DNA of 49,032 nucleotides from Bacteroidales bacterium (GTDB lineage Bacteria > Bacteroidota > Bacteroidia > Bacteroidales > UBA7960): NCBI GenBank assembly GCA_003559855.1, contig PWJZ01000048.1, positions 1-49,032 on the forward strand, in the 5' to 3' direction. The notes under the pieces are model-generated. The model saw only the letters and a program-made list of their open reading frames with translations. It did no database searches and was not told the DNA's origin. This document shows positions 1-8,187 of this stretch, in pieces. Position 1 is the first letter of the stretch, and each line of letters opens with the position of its first letter. A program made the position numbers and the translations under genes.

Positions 1-127
1 ATTTTTAGTTGTAAATATTAAAATAATTTTTGTATTTTCGCTTATGATTACTGAAAAATGATAAACTGGTTCTGCATTTTTCTTTAATCAAATTAAAAAA
101 ATGAATTTTTAGAACCCACCTAAGATT

Positions 128-168
128 AAACAAAAATGATTTTAAAATAGTTTATTTAACGGGGTTCA
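128..168 (+). repeat. 41-bp direct repeat, copy 1
   Basis: Identical over 41 bases to 231-271, with copy starts 103 bp apart. The end of this copy runs into a short palindrome (CGGGGTTCACCCCG, 160-173) that the second copy lacks, so the two diverge abruptly at the repeat edge. Confidence 0.9.
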
Positions 169-230
169 CCCCGTGAAATAATGTAGTGATATATTATGTA
201 AAGCCGGATCACAGGTTTGATGTTGATAAA

Positions 231-271
231 AAACAAAAATGATTTTAAAATAGTTTATTTAACGGGGTTCA
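231..271 (+). repeat. 41-bp direct repeat, copy 2
   Basis: Second perfect copy of the 41-bp repeat at 128-168. It is followed by a sequence rich in CTATGTG units, which resembles AT-rich intergenic repeats seen again around 8.4 kb. Confidence 0.9.
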
Positions 272-862
272 ACTATGTGAAAATCTATGTGTTCTATGTG
301 TCTCCTATATAACTATTTCTAAGTTTTTATGTGCTTTTCTTTCCACTTTCCTTTTTTCCATTACCATTTTTTCCATACTATTTTCCATTTTCACATAACT
401 TATTTATTTCGACGATAACATAATGCTAAGTTTCATAAATTAGCGTATGTATTATCTCCTATTATATAGCTCTTTTTATTAAAGTTATCTGTTTTTGAGG
501 TTTGAGGATCAACCCTCCCGAACACTATGTGGTAAAAGAGTTATTTTTGACTTTTTGCAGTGGATTCAAAATTAATCACAAATTTTTTGTCAGAAGTGAA
601 ACGATTTCCGAAAAATCCCACAAAGAATTATCCGGATCAAAAAGCAGATATTTGTATTTTTCCCGTTTTGTAAATGAAGTTATTGCTGTTTTATTAGAAG
701 GCTGATTTTCTATTGTTTACTTTGTAAAATAGCAGGATTTTGGGTGTTGCAATATACAAAAAAAGGAAGTTTTGTTGTACTGACATGTTTATAACGAAAA
801 ACAATTGCAAGACAACTCCGGAGTGTCCTGTTTGTAATGGTAGAATTATTATTGACAACCCA

Positions 863-886
863 AAAGCCACGTAGTGGCGTCCTGTT
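863..886 (+). repeat. Inverted repeat arm with GCCACGTAGTGGC palindrome
   Basis: This 24-bp arm matches the reverse complement of 994-1017 with one mismatch. Each arm contains its own palindrome, CCACGTAGTGG, so each can fold alone or pair with the other arm 107 bases away. Looks like a REP-type intergenic element. Confidence 0.85.
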
Positions 887-993
887 ATAGCTATAGCGCA
901 AAGACCGCTAAGAATAAATAAACAAATTAAATGTCATAAAATAAAAATCATTTTAAAAATTTCGCTTCATAAATTAAGTTGTTGATACCATAA

Positions 994-1017
994 AACAGGT
1001 CGCCACTACGTGGCTTT
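994..1017 (-). repeat. Inverted repeat arm, partner of 863-886
   Basis: Reverse-complement copy (23 of 24 bases) of 863-886, containing the palindrome CCACTACGTGG. The pair brackets 107 bp of AT-rich sequence with no gene. Confidence 0.85.
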
Positions 1018-1092
1018 CGCTACTTATTGTAACCGATTTACTACTGATTATTGTTATTCAAAAATTTAAAATTCTAACTAAAACCATTATGT

Positions 1093-1139
1093 CAAAAAAA
1101 AGCGGGTAAAGCCTCTGAAAACAGGACCTTCCCGCTTTT
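1093..1139 (-). terminator. Rho-independent terminator of the 1205-1792 gene
   Basis: On the minus strand the sequence reads AAAAGCGGGA, a ~20-base loop region, then TACCCGCTTTTTTTT: a stem AAAAGCGGG/CCCGCTTTT followed by a T run. It lies about 65 bases downstream of the minus-strand membrane-protein gene. Confidence 0.75.
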
Positions 1140-1204
1140 AAAAAATTTCTTTTTTATTATTAAAAAAACCAGGTTTATTACAAATAGTATCTTATCAAAA
1201 AGAT

Positions 1205-1792
1205 CTAACCTTCTTCAACTACTGCTTCTTTATCAGGCTTAATAGAAAAATAGGCTACAATATGAATTATCCAACTGACAAATGCCACAATGGAACCAAG
1301 GAAAAACACAATTACCCCTATAGCTCCAATAAAGTACAACAAGCCTGCTGTTTTGAAATAATTAATTCCGCTTTTTTCAGCAAGGGCTTTAAGTGACTGA
1401 AAAATTAAATAAGCACCTATAATTGAAGCAGCAAGAATTATAATGGCTGCAAAAATTGACAGACCGCTTTGGAAAAGCACGTCCGTAAGTTGAGATAATC
1501 CCATAGTTTCAGGATCATGAGCTGACATTGTAAGTGCCGCTGTGCTCACTGCAATAGCCAAAATAATACCACCTATTATGGCACCCACAACAAACACAAT
1601 TACACCTGTCAGCATCTTCTTAAAAATAACAGGGTTTTCATAAACTTTTGAAAACTTGTGATGAGAAATTAACAACAAAACTATTGGTACAATGCCCAGT
1701 AGCTGACCTATGACAGGTACCCAGAATAACAGAATTGCAGCGATTGGTATTAAAATACCTATTCGCCCTAATGTAATGGCTTGATTTTTCAT
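1205..1792 (-). CDS. DUF996-like integral membrane protein
   Basis: A 195-residue protein dominated by hydrophobic segments at roughly residues 8-42, 60-90, 108-132 and 144-182, with a short charged C-terminus. The N-terminal pattern (a short polar start, then a Gly-Arg-Ile-Gly segment leading into a hydrophobic stretch) and the overall four- to five-helix layout resemble the DUF996 family of small membrane proteins, whose function is unknown. It stands alone between gene-free regions, with a terminator directly downstream. A near-consensus -7 element (TATATTTC) lies upstream around 1850-1860. The family label is by resemblance and moderately sure; that it is a membrane protein is very sure. 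Confidence 0.75.
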   Translation of the reverse strand: MKNQAITLGRIGILIPIAAILLFWVPVIGQLLGIVPIVLLLISHHKFSKVYENPVIFKKMLTGVIVFVVGAIIGGIILAIAVSTAALTMSAHDPETMGLSQLTDVLFQSGLSIFAAIIILAASIIGAYLIFQSLKALAEKSGINYFKTAGLLYFIGAIGVIVFFLGSIVAFVSWIIHIVAYFSIKPDKEAVVEEG

Positions 1793-2289
1793 AATGTATA
1801 CTTTTTAATTATTCCTACTCGTAAGGCTTTTCGGATTCCGCCCCCGGTCTGAAATATACGGGAAAAATTAATATCCTCAGGTTTCAGTGTGCTTGATCAG
1901 TTTACTAAATGATATTCTCTGTTTCATGATCAATTTTCAGCAAATATTCAAATATCATTCAAAAAAAAATCATATTTTTCATTCAGCCTGTCATGTAATT
2001 ATAATGACCGCATTAAAACTTCCAGCCATGATATTATGCCGTTGTTTATATTTTATACAACAAAATTAGTATATTTTGTTTATTCTAAAAAAATTAACAT
2101 GAAAAAAAATATTTTATTAACAATTTATTGCAAACCGCTTTTACCGAACTTAAAAAAAAAACCTTTCCGTCTGTAATAAGCCGGTTAAATATCAGTAATG
2201 ATAATAAATACTATTATCAAATGGAAATATTGCAAGATTGTTTATATTAATGTAGTTTTGTTCTGAACAATTTTTCACGATCAGGTTTT
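1793..2289. other. Divergent intergenic region
   Basis: About 500 bp between the minus-strand membrane-protein gene and the plus-strand operon starting at 2290. It is AT-rich with several A-runs. The only support for function is the candidate promoter at 2229-2260. A 60-codon frame at 1887-2069 has no coding character and is not called. Confidence 0.5.
2229..2260 (+). promoter_or_regulatory. Candidate Bacteroidetes promoter of the 2290 operon
   Basis: A TAGTTTTG element at 2253-2260 fits the Bacteroidetes -7 consensus TAnnTTTG, and a TTG at 2230-2232 sits 20 bp upstream as the -33 element. Transcription would start about 25 bases before the ATG at 2290. Confidence 0.45.
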
Positions 2290-3618
2290 ATGGCTTTATT
2301 TAACAGATTAAAAACCATTGAAAGGGGAAAAACCCCGGGGACAGGGAATTATCATTCCTTTGGCAGGTATGATATCACTTCCGATACCAGGAGGGATACC
2401 GGTCTCTGTTCTGTAGCCAAAACATTTTTCAGCGACGGAAATATACATGAAAGTATAGAATCGATCTTGAAATATTTTGGTTTGGATAATGTCGAAATAA
2501 TAAAAGATCCGGATAATAAGATTATCAGAAGCTTCGGGTTGCTGCACGGCACAAGGAAGTTAACAGGTTTCATTGAGAATAACCGTTTTGAAGTAATTTG
2601 CCGCACAGGCACTATCGGAAAAGACAGCTCAGGGCTCTACAGATTGCTGCTTCAAAACAATTCATTGCACCAATACAGTACATATGCCATAGATGATAAT
2701 AAAATTCTACTGCGGTTTTGTTCTCCCCTGCAAAACCTTTCACCTGAAAAGTTTTATAACGGACTAATAGAACTGTCATTAAAAGGTGATAAGATGGCAC
2801 AGTTTTTACCCTGCGAATTTTCTGCCGTCAGCTATGAAAATGATTATGACATTGAACCGGAAAACATGAAGACAAAAAAAATAAAAACAGAATATTTGTT
2901 GAAATGGACCGGAGATATGCTCGATTTTCTTCAGAAACATGAGTTTCAAAAAGACGGCGGAATAATTTCCTGCAACCTTCTGAATTATATATACCGTGTT
3001 GATTTCTTATTGGTTCCATGGTACAGGCTTCTGGTCATGATCGATAAAATGATGTCAGCCTATCATAGTAAAGACCGTCCATCTGAAAAAAAATTTGAGG
3101 AAATCACCCTGTTATTGAAAGAAATAAATCGAACAGACCATAACGAGCTGTGTTCATATTTTATCAGGCCTGTTACCTTGTTTGATATGCCACGCCCTGC
3201 AACAAACAAAGAGATAAAGGGTTTTTTGCGGATGCAGATCAACGATGGTGTCAATATTGCACGTATTTACGGTAAAGACAAGGGTGTGATTGTTTTTGAA
3301 CATGCTGCCGGATATTGCTTCTATAACTACCTGATGAATTCCGCTATTAAGAGATTGCTTTTTTTGTTTATCCAGGTTCTCCATCCCGGCTTTTTCAGAA
3401 AACTGGGTTTTAAAGATCTTATGGCAGATCCAAATACCGGAAAGCCCGACCGGCAAAATATCGAAGAGGCAATTCGCATAATCATTACTGAAGAAAAGGC
3501 TGTATATCCTTATCTCGGGTTTTTTTCAAATATGCTGAAATATCATACATTATACGATTTTGCACATAGCTTTTTCAGTGAATTAATATGGTTGAACTTC
3601 AAAGATCCTGATGGATAA
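2290..3618 (+). CDS. Unknown protein with N-terminal YbjN / T3SS-chaperone-like domain
   Basis: A 442-residue soluble protein with no signal peptide. Residues about 51-175 follow the pattern of the YbjN family, which shares the fold of type III secretion chaperones: an N-terminal helix, several strands, a LLLQNN...YSTYAIDDNKILL hairpin, then an LSPEKF helix. YbjN-like proteins are small cytoplasmic adaptors or regulators. Residues 180-442 are a mostly helical region I do not recognise. The last codons overlap the next gene by 8 bases, and that gene, a protease, ends in a second YbjN-like domain, so the two products probably work together. The specific function is unknown. The YbjN call is by pattern and should be tested by profile or structure comparison. 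Confidence 0.7.
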   Translation: MALFNRLKTIERGKTPGTGNYHSFGRYDITSDTRRDTGLCSVAKTFFSDGNIHESIESILKYFGLDNVEIIKDPDNKIIRSFGLLHGTRKLTGFIENNRFEVICRTGTIGKDSSGLYRLLLQNNSLHQYSTYAIDDNKILLRFCSPLQNLSPEKFYNGLIELSLKGDKMAQFLPCEFSAVSYENDYDIEPENMKTKKIKTEYLLKWTGDMLDFLQKHEFQKDGGIISCNLLNYIYRVDFLLVPWYRLLVMIDKMMSAYHSKDRPSEKKFEEITLLLKEINRTDHNELCSYFIRPVTLFDMPRPATNKEIKGFLRMQINDGVNIARIYGKDKGVIVFEHAAGYCFYNYLMNSAIKRLLFLFIQVLHPGFFRKLGFKDLMADPNTGKPDRQNIEEAIRIIITEEKAVYPYLGFFSNMLKYHTLYDFAHSFFSELIWLNFKDPDG

Positions 3619-4684
3619 TATTTACAAATTCATACGCAGCAGTGTTGTTCAGATTTCAACTCCCTACAGCAGCGGTTCAGGATTTTATCTTGGCACATAC
3701 CGCCTGTTTGTAACAAATTACCATATTGTACTAGGATGCAGAGAAGTGGTTATGAAAAGCAGCAATTTAAAACGGTCGGTTGCAAGGGTTGTATTCGCCG
3801 ATCCTGTTTATGACATAGCTTTTTTAACGTCAGCGGATGTTTTAGAATTCCGTTCAAATGCCAAGCTTTCGGTTAAAAAAGTAAGCGAAGGTGAAGAAGT
3901 TATTGTGGCAGGACATCCACTGGGTTTTGACTTTTCATTTACAAAAGGAATAATATCTCACAGTGCAAGAAATTTTAACCGGATGACATATTACCAGATT
4001 GATGCTGCAATAAACCCTGGCAATAGTGGAGGTCCGTTGATCAGTAAATCGGGTGAAATAATAGGAATGAACACTTTTTTAATAAAACAGGCACAAAGCA
4101 TGGCTCTTTCAATACCTGCAGGATATATAAAAGAAAGTGCCGATAAATTTCACAATTCAGGCAGAAAACCTGCATTGCGCTGTACAGGTTGTCGCAAATT
4201 GGTATTATTGGAAAGAATTAAAAATGGGTTTTGCAATTATTGCGGATATAAATTTCATGAAAAAGATTATAACCCGTCCGATTTTAAACCCGCCGGCATA
4301 GCCGCGCTAATAGAACAAACTATTGAAAAAGCAGGCTTTAACGTAATTTTGAGCAGAGCAGGAAATATGAGATGGGAACTGGAAAAGAACAACACCAAAA
4401 CAATTGTTTTTTACAATCAAAAACCGGGCTTTGTAATTGTTGATACTTTTATATGCTTTATCCCCCAGGAAAACATCCATTCATTATTTAAACATCTGCT
4501 CGAAGAAAACAACCTTATCCTGCCGCTATTTTTTTATATCAGAAAAAATGAAATATATCTGAGTTTTGTGAATCATAAAGATGATCTGTCGGCAGATATC
4601 ACCCCGGGTATGATAAACACTCTTATGAACAAGGCAATTGAATACCGGCAAACGTTAAAGGATACATTCAGAGTTGAATTATAA
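3611..4684 (+). CDS. Cytoplasmic trypsin-like serine protease with zinc ribbon and YbjN-like C-terminus
   Basis: A 357-residue protein with three parts. Residues 1-180 are a chymotrypsin/HtrA-type (S1C) protease with a full triad visible: His38 in TNYHIV, Asp68 in YDIAF and Ser139 in NPGNSGGP. Residues 191-211 form a zinc ribbon with Cys191-x2-Cys194 and Cys208-x2-Cys211. Residues 230-350 have the helix-strand-helix pattern of YbjN/T3SS-chaperone-like domains, as in the upstream gene. Unlike DegP/DegS it lacks a signal peptide, membrane anchor and PDZ domain, so it should act in the cytoplasm. Its ATG lies inside the upstream gene, suggesting translational coupling. Substrate unknown. The protease call is secure; the C-terminal domain is inferred. 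Confidence 0.85.
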   Translation: MDNIYKFIRSSVVQISTPYSSGSGFYLGTYRLFVTNYHIVLGCREVVMKSSNLKRSVARVVFADPVYDIAFLTSADVLEFRSNAKLSVKKVSEGEEVIVAGHPLGFDFSFTKGIISHSARNFNRMTYYQIDAAINPGNSGGPLISKSGEIIGMNTFLIKQAQSMALSIPAGYIKESADKFHNSGRKPALRCTGCRKLVLLERIKNGFCNYCGYKFHEKDYNPSDFKPAGIAALIEQTIEKAGFNVILSRAGNMRWELEKNNTKTIVFYNQKPGFVIVDTFICFIPQENIHSLFKHLLEENNLILPLFFYIRKNEIYLSFVNHKDDLSADITPGMINTLMNKAIEYRQTLKDTFRVEL

Positions 4685-4706
4685 AAATATTTAAAACAAT
4701 AATTCT

Positions 4707-6239
4707 ATGCTAAAACAAAACGATCTGGAACAGATAAAGGAAAAAGGCATAACCGAAGATGACATAAAACATCAGATTGAAATATTCAAACGCTGTTTCC
4801 GTTTGGTTGATCTTGTTGCACCGGCAACTACCGGAAACGGTATATTTGTTCCGGATAAAGAACAATTTGACGATTATGAAAAAAAGTATCAACAAAAAAC
4901 AGAGAAATTTTCCGTATTGAAGTTTGTTCCTGCCAGCGGTGCTGCCACCCGAATGTTCAAAAACATTTATGAGTGGAGGGAAAAACTCTGCAACTATCGA
5001 AACCCCGACGACCTGTTAAAAGAAGACAACAGAGCAAAAATATTTTTTGACAGGATGACGGAATTTGCTTTCTGGAATGATCTGTCGGAAGTGATGAAAA
5101 GAAATGGAAATGACGCATACGATTGTCTTAAAAAGAAAAATTATCTCTCCCTGATTGAGTTTTTACTTGATGATAAAGGGCTGGGCTACGGAAAGCTTCC
5201 AAAAGGGTTATTGAAGTTTCACAAATATGATAAGTTCAGCCGCACTGCTTTTGAAGAGCAACTTGTTGAGGGAGCACTTTATGGTAAAAATGCCAACGGC
5301 ACAGTAAACATTCATTTCACGGTATCACCCGAACATATTGAACTATTTCAAGAACATCTGAACAAAGTGGTGAGATCATACGAAAAGCAGTTTGATGTAA
5401 GGTATAATATAGAGTTTTCCCTGCAGGATCCGTCTACCGATACAATTGCCGTTGATATGGACAACTGTCCGTTTCGTAATTCCGACGGCAAACTGGTTTT
5501 TAGACCTGGCGGTCATGGCGCTTTAATTAACAATCTCAATAAAATTGATGATGATATTGTATTCATCAAAAATATTGATAACGTGATTCCCGACAGGTTA
5601 AAAAATCCGACCGTACGGTACAAAAAAATACTTTGCAATATTTTGCTTGATCTGCAAAAAGAAGTGCATCGATTTCAAAAACATATAGCCAAAAACGAAT
5701 TTACCAACAGGTTATATGAGCAGGCAGTCGATTTTGCCTGCAACCGCCTGAACTTTGACAGATCACTGTTCCGGTGTCAGGCAGAAAAAGGTAAAGAGAT
5801 CCTTGCCACAATGCTTTATGCCCCAATAAGGGTTTGTGGAATGGTTAAAAATGAAGGTGAACCGGGAGGTGGCCCTTTCTGGGTTCAAGCTGAAGAAAAC
5901 ATAAAAAGTCTGCAGATAATCGAGTCATCACAAATAGACCTTGAGAATCCCGGCCAAAAGGAAATTTTTAACAATTCTACTCATTTTAATCCCGTTGATA
6001 TTGTTTGCGGAATAAAAGCATGGAATGGGAAAAAATATGATCTGAAAAAATATATTGACCCCGACACCGGCTTTATAAGCCATAAATCAATAGAGGGATA
6101 TCCGATTAAAGCTCTGGAATTGCCCGGCTTATGGAATGGCGCTATGGCAAAATGGATAACCGTATTCGTTGAAGTTCCTATTATAACCTTTAACCCGGTC
6201 AAAACCATTAATGACCTTTTGCGTGAAGAACATCAGTAG
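4707..6239 (+). CDS. DUF4301 family protein
   Basis: A 510-residue protein matching the Bacteroidetes DUF4301 family in length and in its hallmark motif FVPASGAATRMFK near residue 75; the N-terminal helix LEQIKEKGI also fits. A second conserved stretch, RPGGHGALINNLN, is near residue 268. The Gly-rich motif followed by an Arg-Met and the later GGHGAL resemble nucleotide-sugar pyrophosphorylase folds, so a nucleotidyltransferase-like activity is possible but unproven. It begins 22 bases after the protease gene on the same strand and is probably the third gene of that operon. No signal peptide or membrane segment; cytoplasmic. Confidence 0.85.
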   Translation: MLKQNDLEQIKEKGITEDDIKHQIEIFKRCFRLVDLVAPATTGNGIFVPDKEQFDDYEKKYQQKTEKFSVLKFVPASGAATRMFKNIYEWREKLCNYRNPDDLLKEDNRAKIFFDRMTEFAFWNDLSEVMKRNGNDAYDCLKKKNYLSLIEFLLDDKGLGYGKLPKGLLKFHKYDKFSRTAFEEQLVEGALYGKNANGTVNIHFTVSPEHIELFQEHLNKVVRSYEKQFDVRYNIEFSLQDPSTDTIAVDMDNCPFRNSDGKLVFRPGGHGALINNLNKIDDDIVFIKNIDNVIPDRLKNPTVRYKKILCNILLDLQKEVHRFQKHIAKNEFTNRLYEQAVDFACNRLNFDRSLFRCQAEKGKEILATMLYAPIRVCGMVKNEGEPGGGPFWVQAEENIKSLQIIESSQIDLENPGQKEIFNNSTHFNPVDIVCGIKAWNGKKYDLKKYIDPDTGFISHKSIEGYPIKALELPGLWNGAMAKWITVFVEVPIITFNPVKTINDLLREEHQ

Positions 6240-6366
6240 TTAAAAAACCCATTGTAAGAAATATTGTTTTTTTTATTAATTTTAACTTATAAAACATAAA
6301 TATTAAAGGTGTATATACAACTGTACCGTTAAATACGGGAAGAGGGTTATTATGAGGGGTATTCGA

Positions 6367-6405
6367 TAATCCCGAAGGGTCGGGATTTCACTAGCGTTCA
6401 ATCGG
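6367..6405 (+). repeat. Dispersed 39-bp repeat, copy 1
   Basis: Contains the hairpin ATCCCGAAGGGTCGGGAT. The 39 bases match the reverse complement of 34746-34784 at 37 positions. Both copies lie in gene-free DNA, which suggests a REP-type family. Confidence 0.85.
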
Positions 6406-6509
6406 TGATCGGTAACCGGTATTCAGTAACACGTATGACCATGCCTGAATAACGTTGACCGTTTTTCAAGCTAAAGCGAAGGGTTTTTTATAAATCAAAA
6501 CCATAAGCC

Positions 6510-7634
6510 ATGAAAAAATTCTTCCAAACAACCGCGTATGTTTTAGTTTTAAGCCTGATGTTTCCGGCTGTTGGTTTTTCACAGTTCCAGTTTGAAAAAA
6601 CTGTATCACACGGAGGTATTTCTCCTGTATTTCACACTTATGATGGGAGCGGCGAATGGCTCAGATGGGATGAAGGAATCAATGAAAGTGCAATTGGTAT
6701 AACCGGTCCGGGTTGGTGAACTTCCGCTATCGGTTTTTATACCGATGATCTTGCTCCCTACGATGGATGGTGGGTCGCTAAATTCTTGATTTATCAACAG
6801 AACTTGGCAGCTGATGTTATTATGAAGCTTTGGCAAGGACCTGATATTAATAACCATACAGAGCATGTCGGCCAATCATTTGAGCAACAGGAAGAATCAT
6901 GGACAGAGGTTGAACTTTATGAGCCTTATATTATTGATGCCGGCAAGGAACTAGTTTTCGGTATTGAGTGGAATAACTTTGGCAGCGGCTATTTCCCGGC
7001 AGGACGTTGGTTTGAGTTATAACATCCGTGTAAAGCTGATTTGGTCATATTAGGAACATATCCTCACGACCCGTGGTTTTGCTTACATGAAATGACACTG
7101 TATACATGGAATAAAGCTATATGGGTTGCAGATGATCCCCCACCACCTGAATATTACCTCCTTGAACTTTTCGCTAATCCCGAAAAAGTTGGTACTGTTG
7201 ACGGTGCGGGTGAATACACGGAAGGCAAAGAAGCGGAAATTTCTGCCGAAGCTAATAAAGGATGGGAGTTCATCAACTGGACAGGTGATACGGAACATGT
7301 TGATGACCCCGGGCAAGCAACCACAACTGTAACTATGCCGGCTAAGGATGTTGCACTTACAGCCGAATTCGATGAAAAGGTGGCTGTAAAAGACATAATT
7401 GATGCTGAAGTAAAAATTTTCCCCAACCCTGCACGTGATAAGTTTTAAGTTGAGTCAAGTGAAATTATCAACCAAATCCGCCTTATAAACATCAGCGGAC
7501 AAGTGATCACAGATATTACTGTGGATGAATTAAGCACGGAAATAAACGTAAGCAATTTGCGTCCGTGAGTTTATTTCATTCAAATACATGCTTCGGAAAG
7601 CGTTATAACCGAAAGAGTGCAGATAGTGCAGTAA
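6510..7634 (+). pseudogene. Degraded T9SS-exported protein (four in-frame stops)
   Basis: A single reading frame of 374 codons encodes, in order, a signal peptide (residues 1-24), the ~165-residue module shared with the two giant proteases at 41-49 kb, one InlB-type repeat (about residues 222-288) and a T9SS type A sorting domain with the motif FPNPARDKF. It is interrupted by stops at 6717 (TGA), 7020 (TAA), 7446 (TAA) and 7566 (TGA). Comparison with the 44501 gene shows stop 1 replaces the second Trp of a GWW motif (TGG to TGA), stop 3 a Tyr after DKF (TAC to TAA), and stop 4 a Gly in TGVYF. There is no frameshift. It is most simply a recently inactivated paralogue. Confidence 0.9.
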
Positions 7635-7766
7635 GCTATTAAGCTTCTGCAAGTCTTGCGTCATTTCATACTCCTGAAAATACTTTTAATACATATATGG
7701 TACCTTTTAAGTTGCATTTACCGTGAAAATCCGAGTAGTATAAAATAACCTGTTTTAAAAAGGTTG

Positions 7767-7953
7767 CCGGTTATACAACGAGGTTCCTCATTCCGTTTCA
7801 CTCCATTCGGAATGACGGGTTACTTTTAAAAGAAGGGGTGGGGGAAAGAAAGCGGGCGCCGCCCACTTTCTTTCCCCCACCTCCCCTATCACACGATTGA
7901 CCGGTCATTCCGAACGGAACGGAGTGGAGTGAGGAATCTCGTTGTATGACCGG
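7767..7953. repeat. Long imperfect inverted repeat (hairpin element)
   Basis: The outer arms (CCGGTTATACAACGAGGTTC on the left, the complementary CTCGTTGTATGACCGG end on the right) and the inner arms (GGGGGAAAGAAAGCGGGC against GCCCACTTTCTTTCCCCC) together fold into one ~187-base hairpin. The phrases ACGAGNTTCCTCA and TCGGAATGAC are of a kind I have met in Bacteroidetes intergenic repeats. It may be a REP-type or non-autonomous mobile element, or it may block transcription. Confidence 0.85.
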
Positions 7954-7989
7954 AATCCTCAATCAAAAAACTAATTTCTATATTTAGAT

Positions 7990-8187
7990 ATAGGGTTTCA
8001 CAAAACTCATAACTAACTCATATACAATAGTTTTAAAGCCTTCAAAAATTGACATTTCCTAACTTTTTGTAACGTATTGGTTTTTAAAGTTATACAGCTG
8101 TCGTTTTTATCAAATTTAGCCATTTTTTACCCGTTTTTAGCCTTAAAATTGACTGGGTTAGGAAGACAGAGTTTTGTGAAACCCTAT
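7990..8187. mobile_element. MITE-like element with 19-bp perfect terminal inverted repeats
   Basis: ATAGGGTTTCACAAAACTC at 7990-8008 is the exact reverse complement of 8169-8187. The 160 bp between them have no gene and are AT-rich, with a further short subterminal pair (TTCCTAAC near 8055 and GTTAGGAA near 8157). Size and structure fit a miniature inverted-repeat transposable element. No target-site duplication is obvious. A structured non-mobile repeat is the alternative. Confidence 0.6.

Larger units (their letters stand above)
1..1092. other. Gene-free, repeat-rich region
   Basis: I see no convincing gene in the first kilobase. It is very AT-rich and holds a 41-bp direct repeat, a pyrimidine-rich TTTCCA-type stretch around 341-394, a minus-strand copy of a TTATATAGGA-containing intergenic motif (303-313) that recurs near 8.3 and 8.5 kb, and an inverted pair of GCCACGTAGTGGC-type palindromes. 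A 67-codon frame at 502-705 starts with TTG, has no recognisable domain and no ribosome binding site, and is not called. Confidence 0.6.

Noticed and set aside
502-705. 67-codon open frame with TTG start
   Set aside because: No domain, no ribosome binding site, and it lies in repeat-rich gene-free DNA; the composition is that of the surrounding AT-rich sequence.
1887-2069. 60-codon open frame in the divergent intergenic region
   Set aside because: Short and compositionally non-coding (rich in Ile, Phe, Cys and Leu), with no ribosome binding site and no recognisable features.
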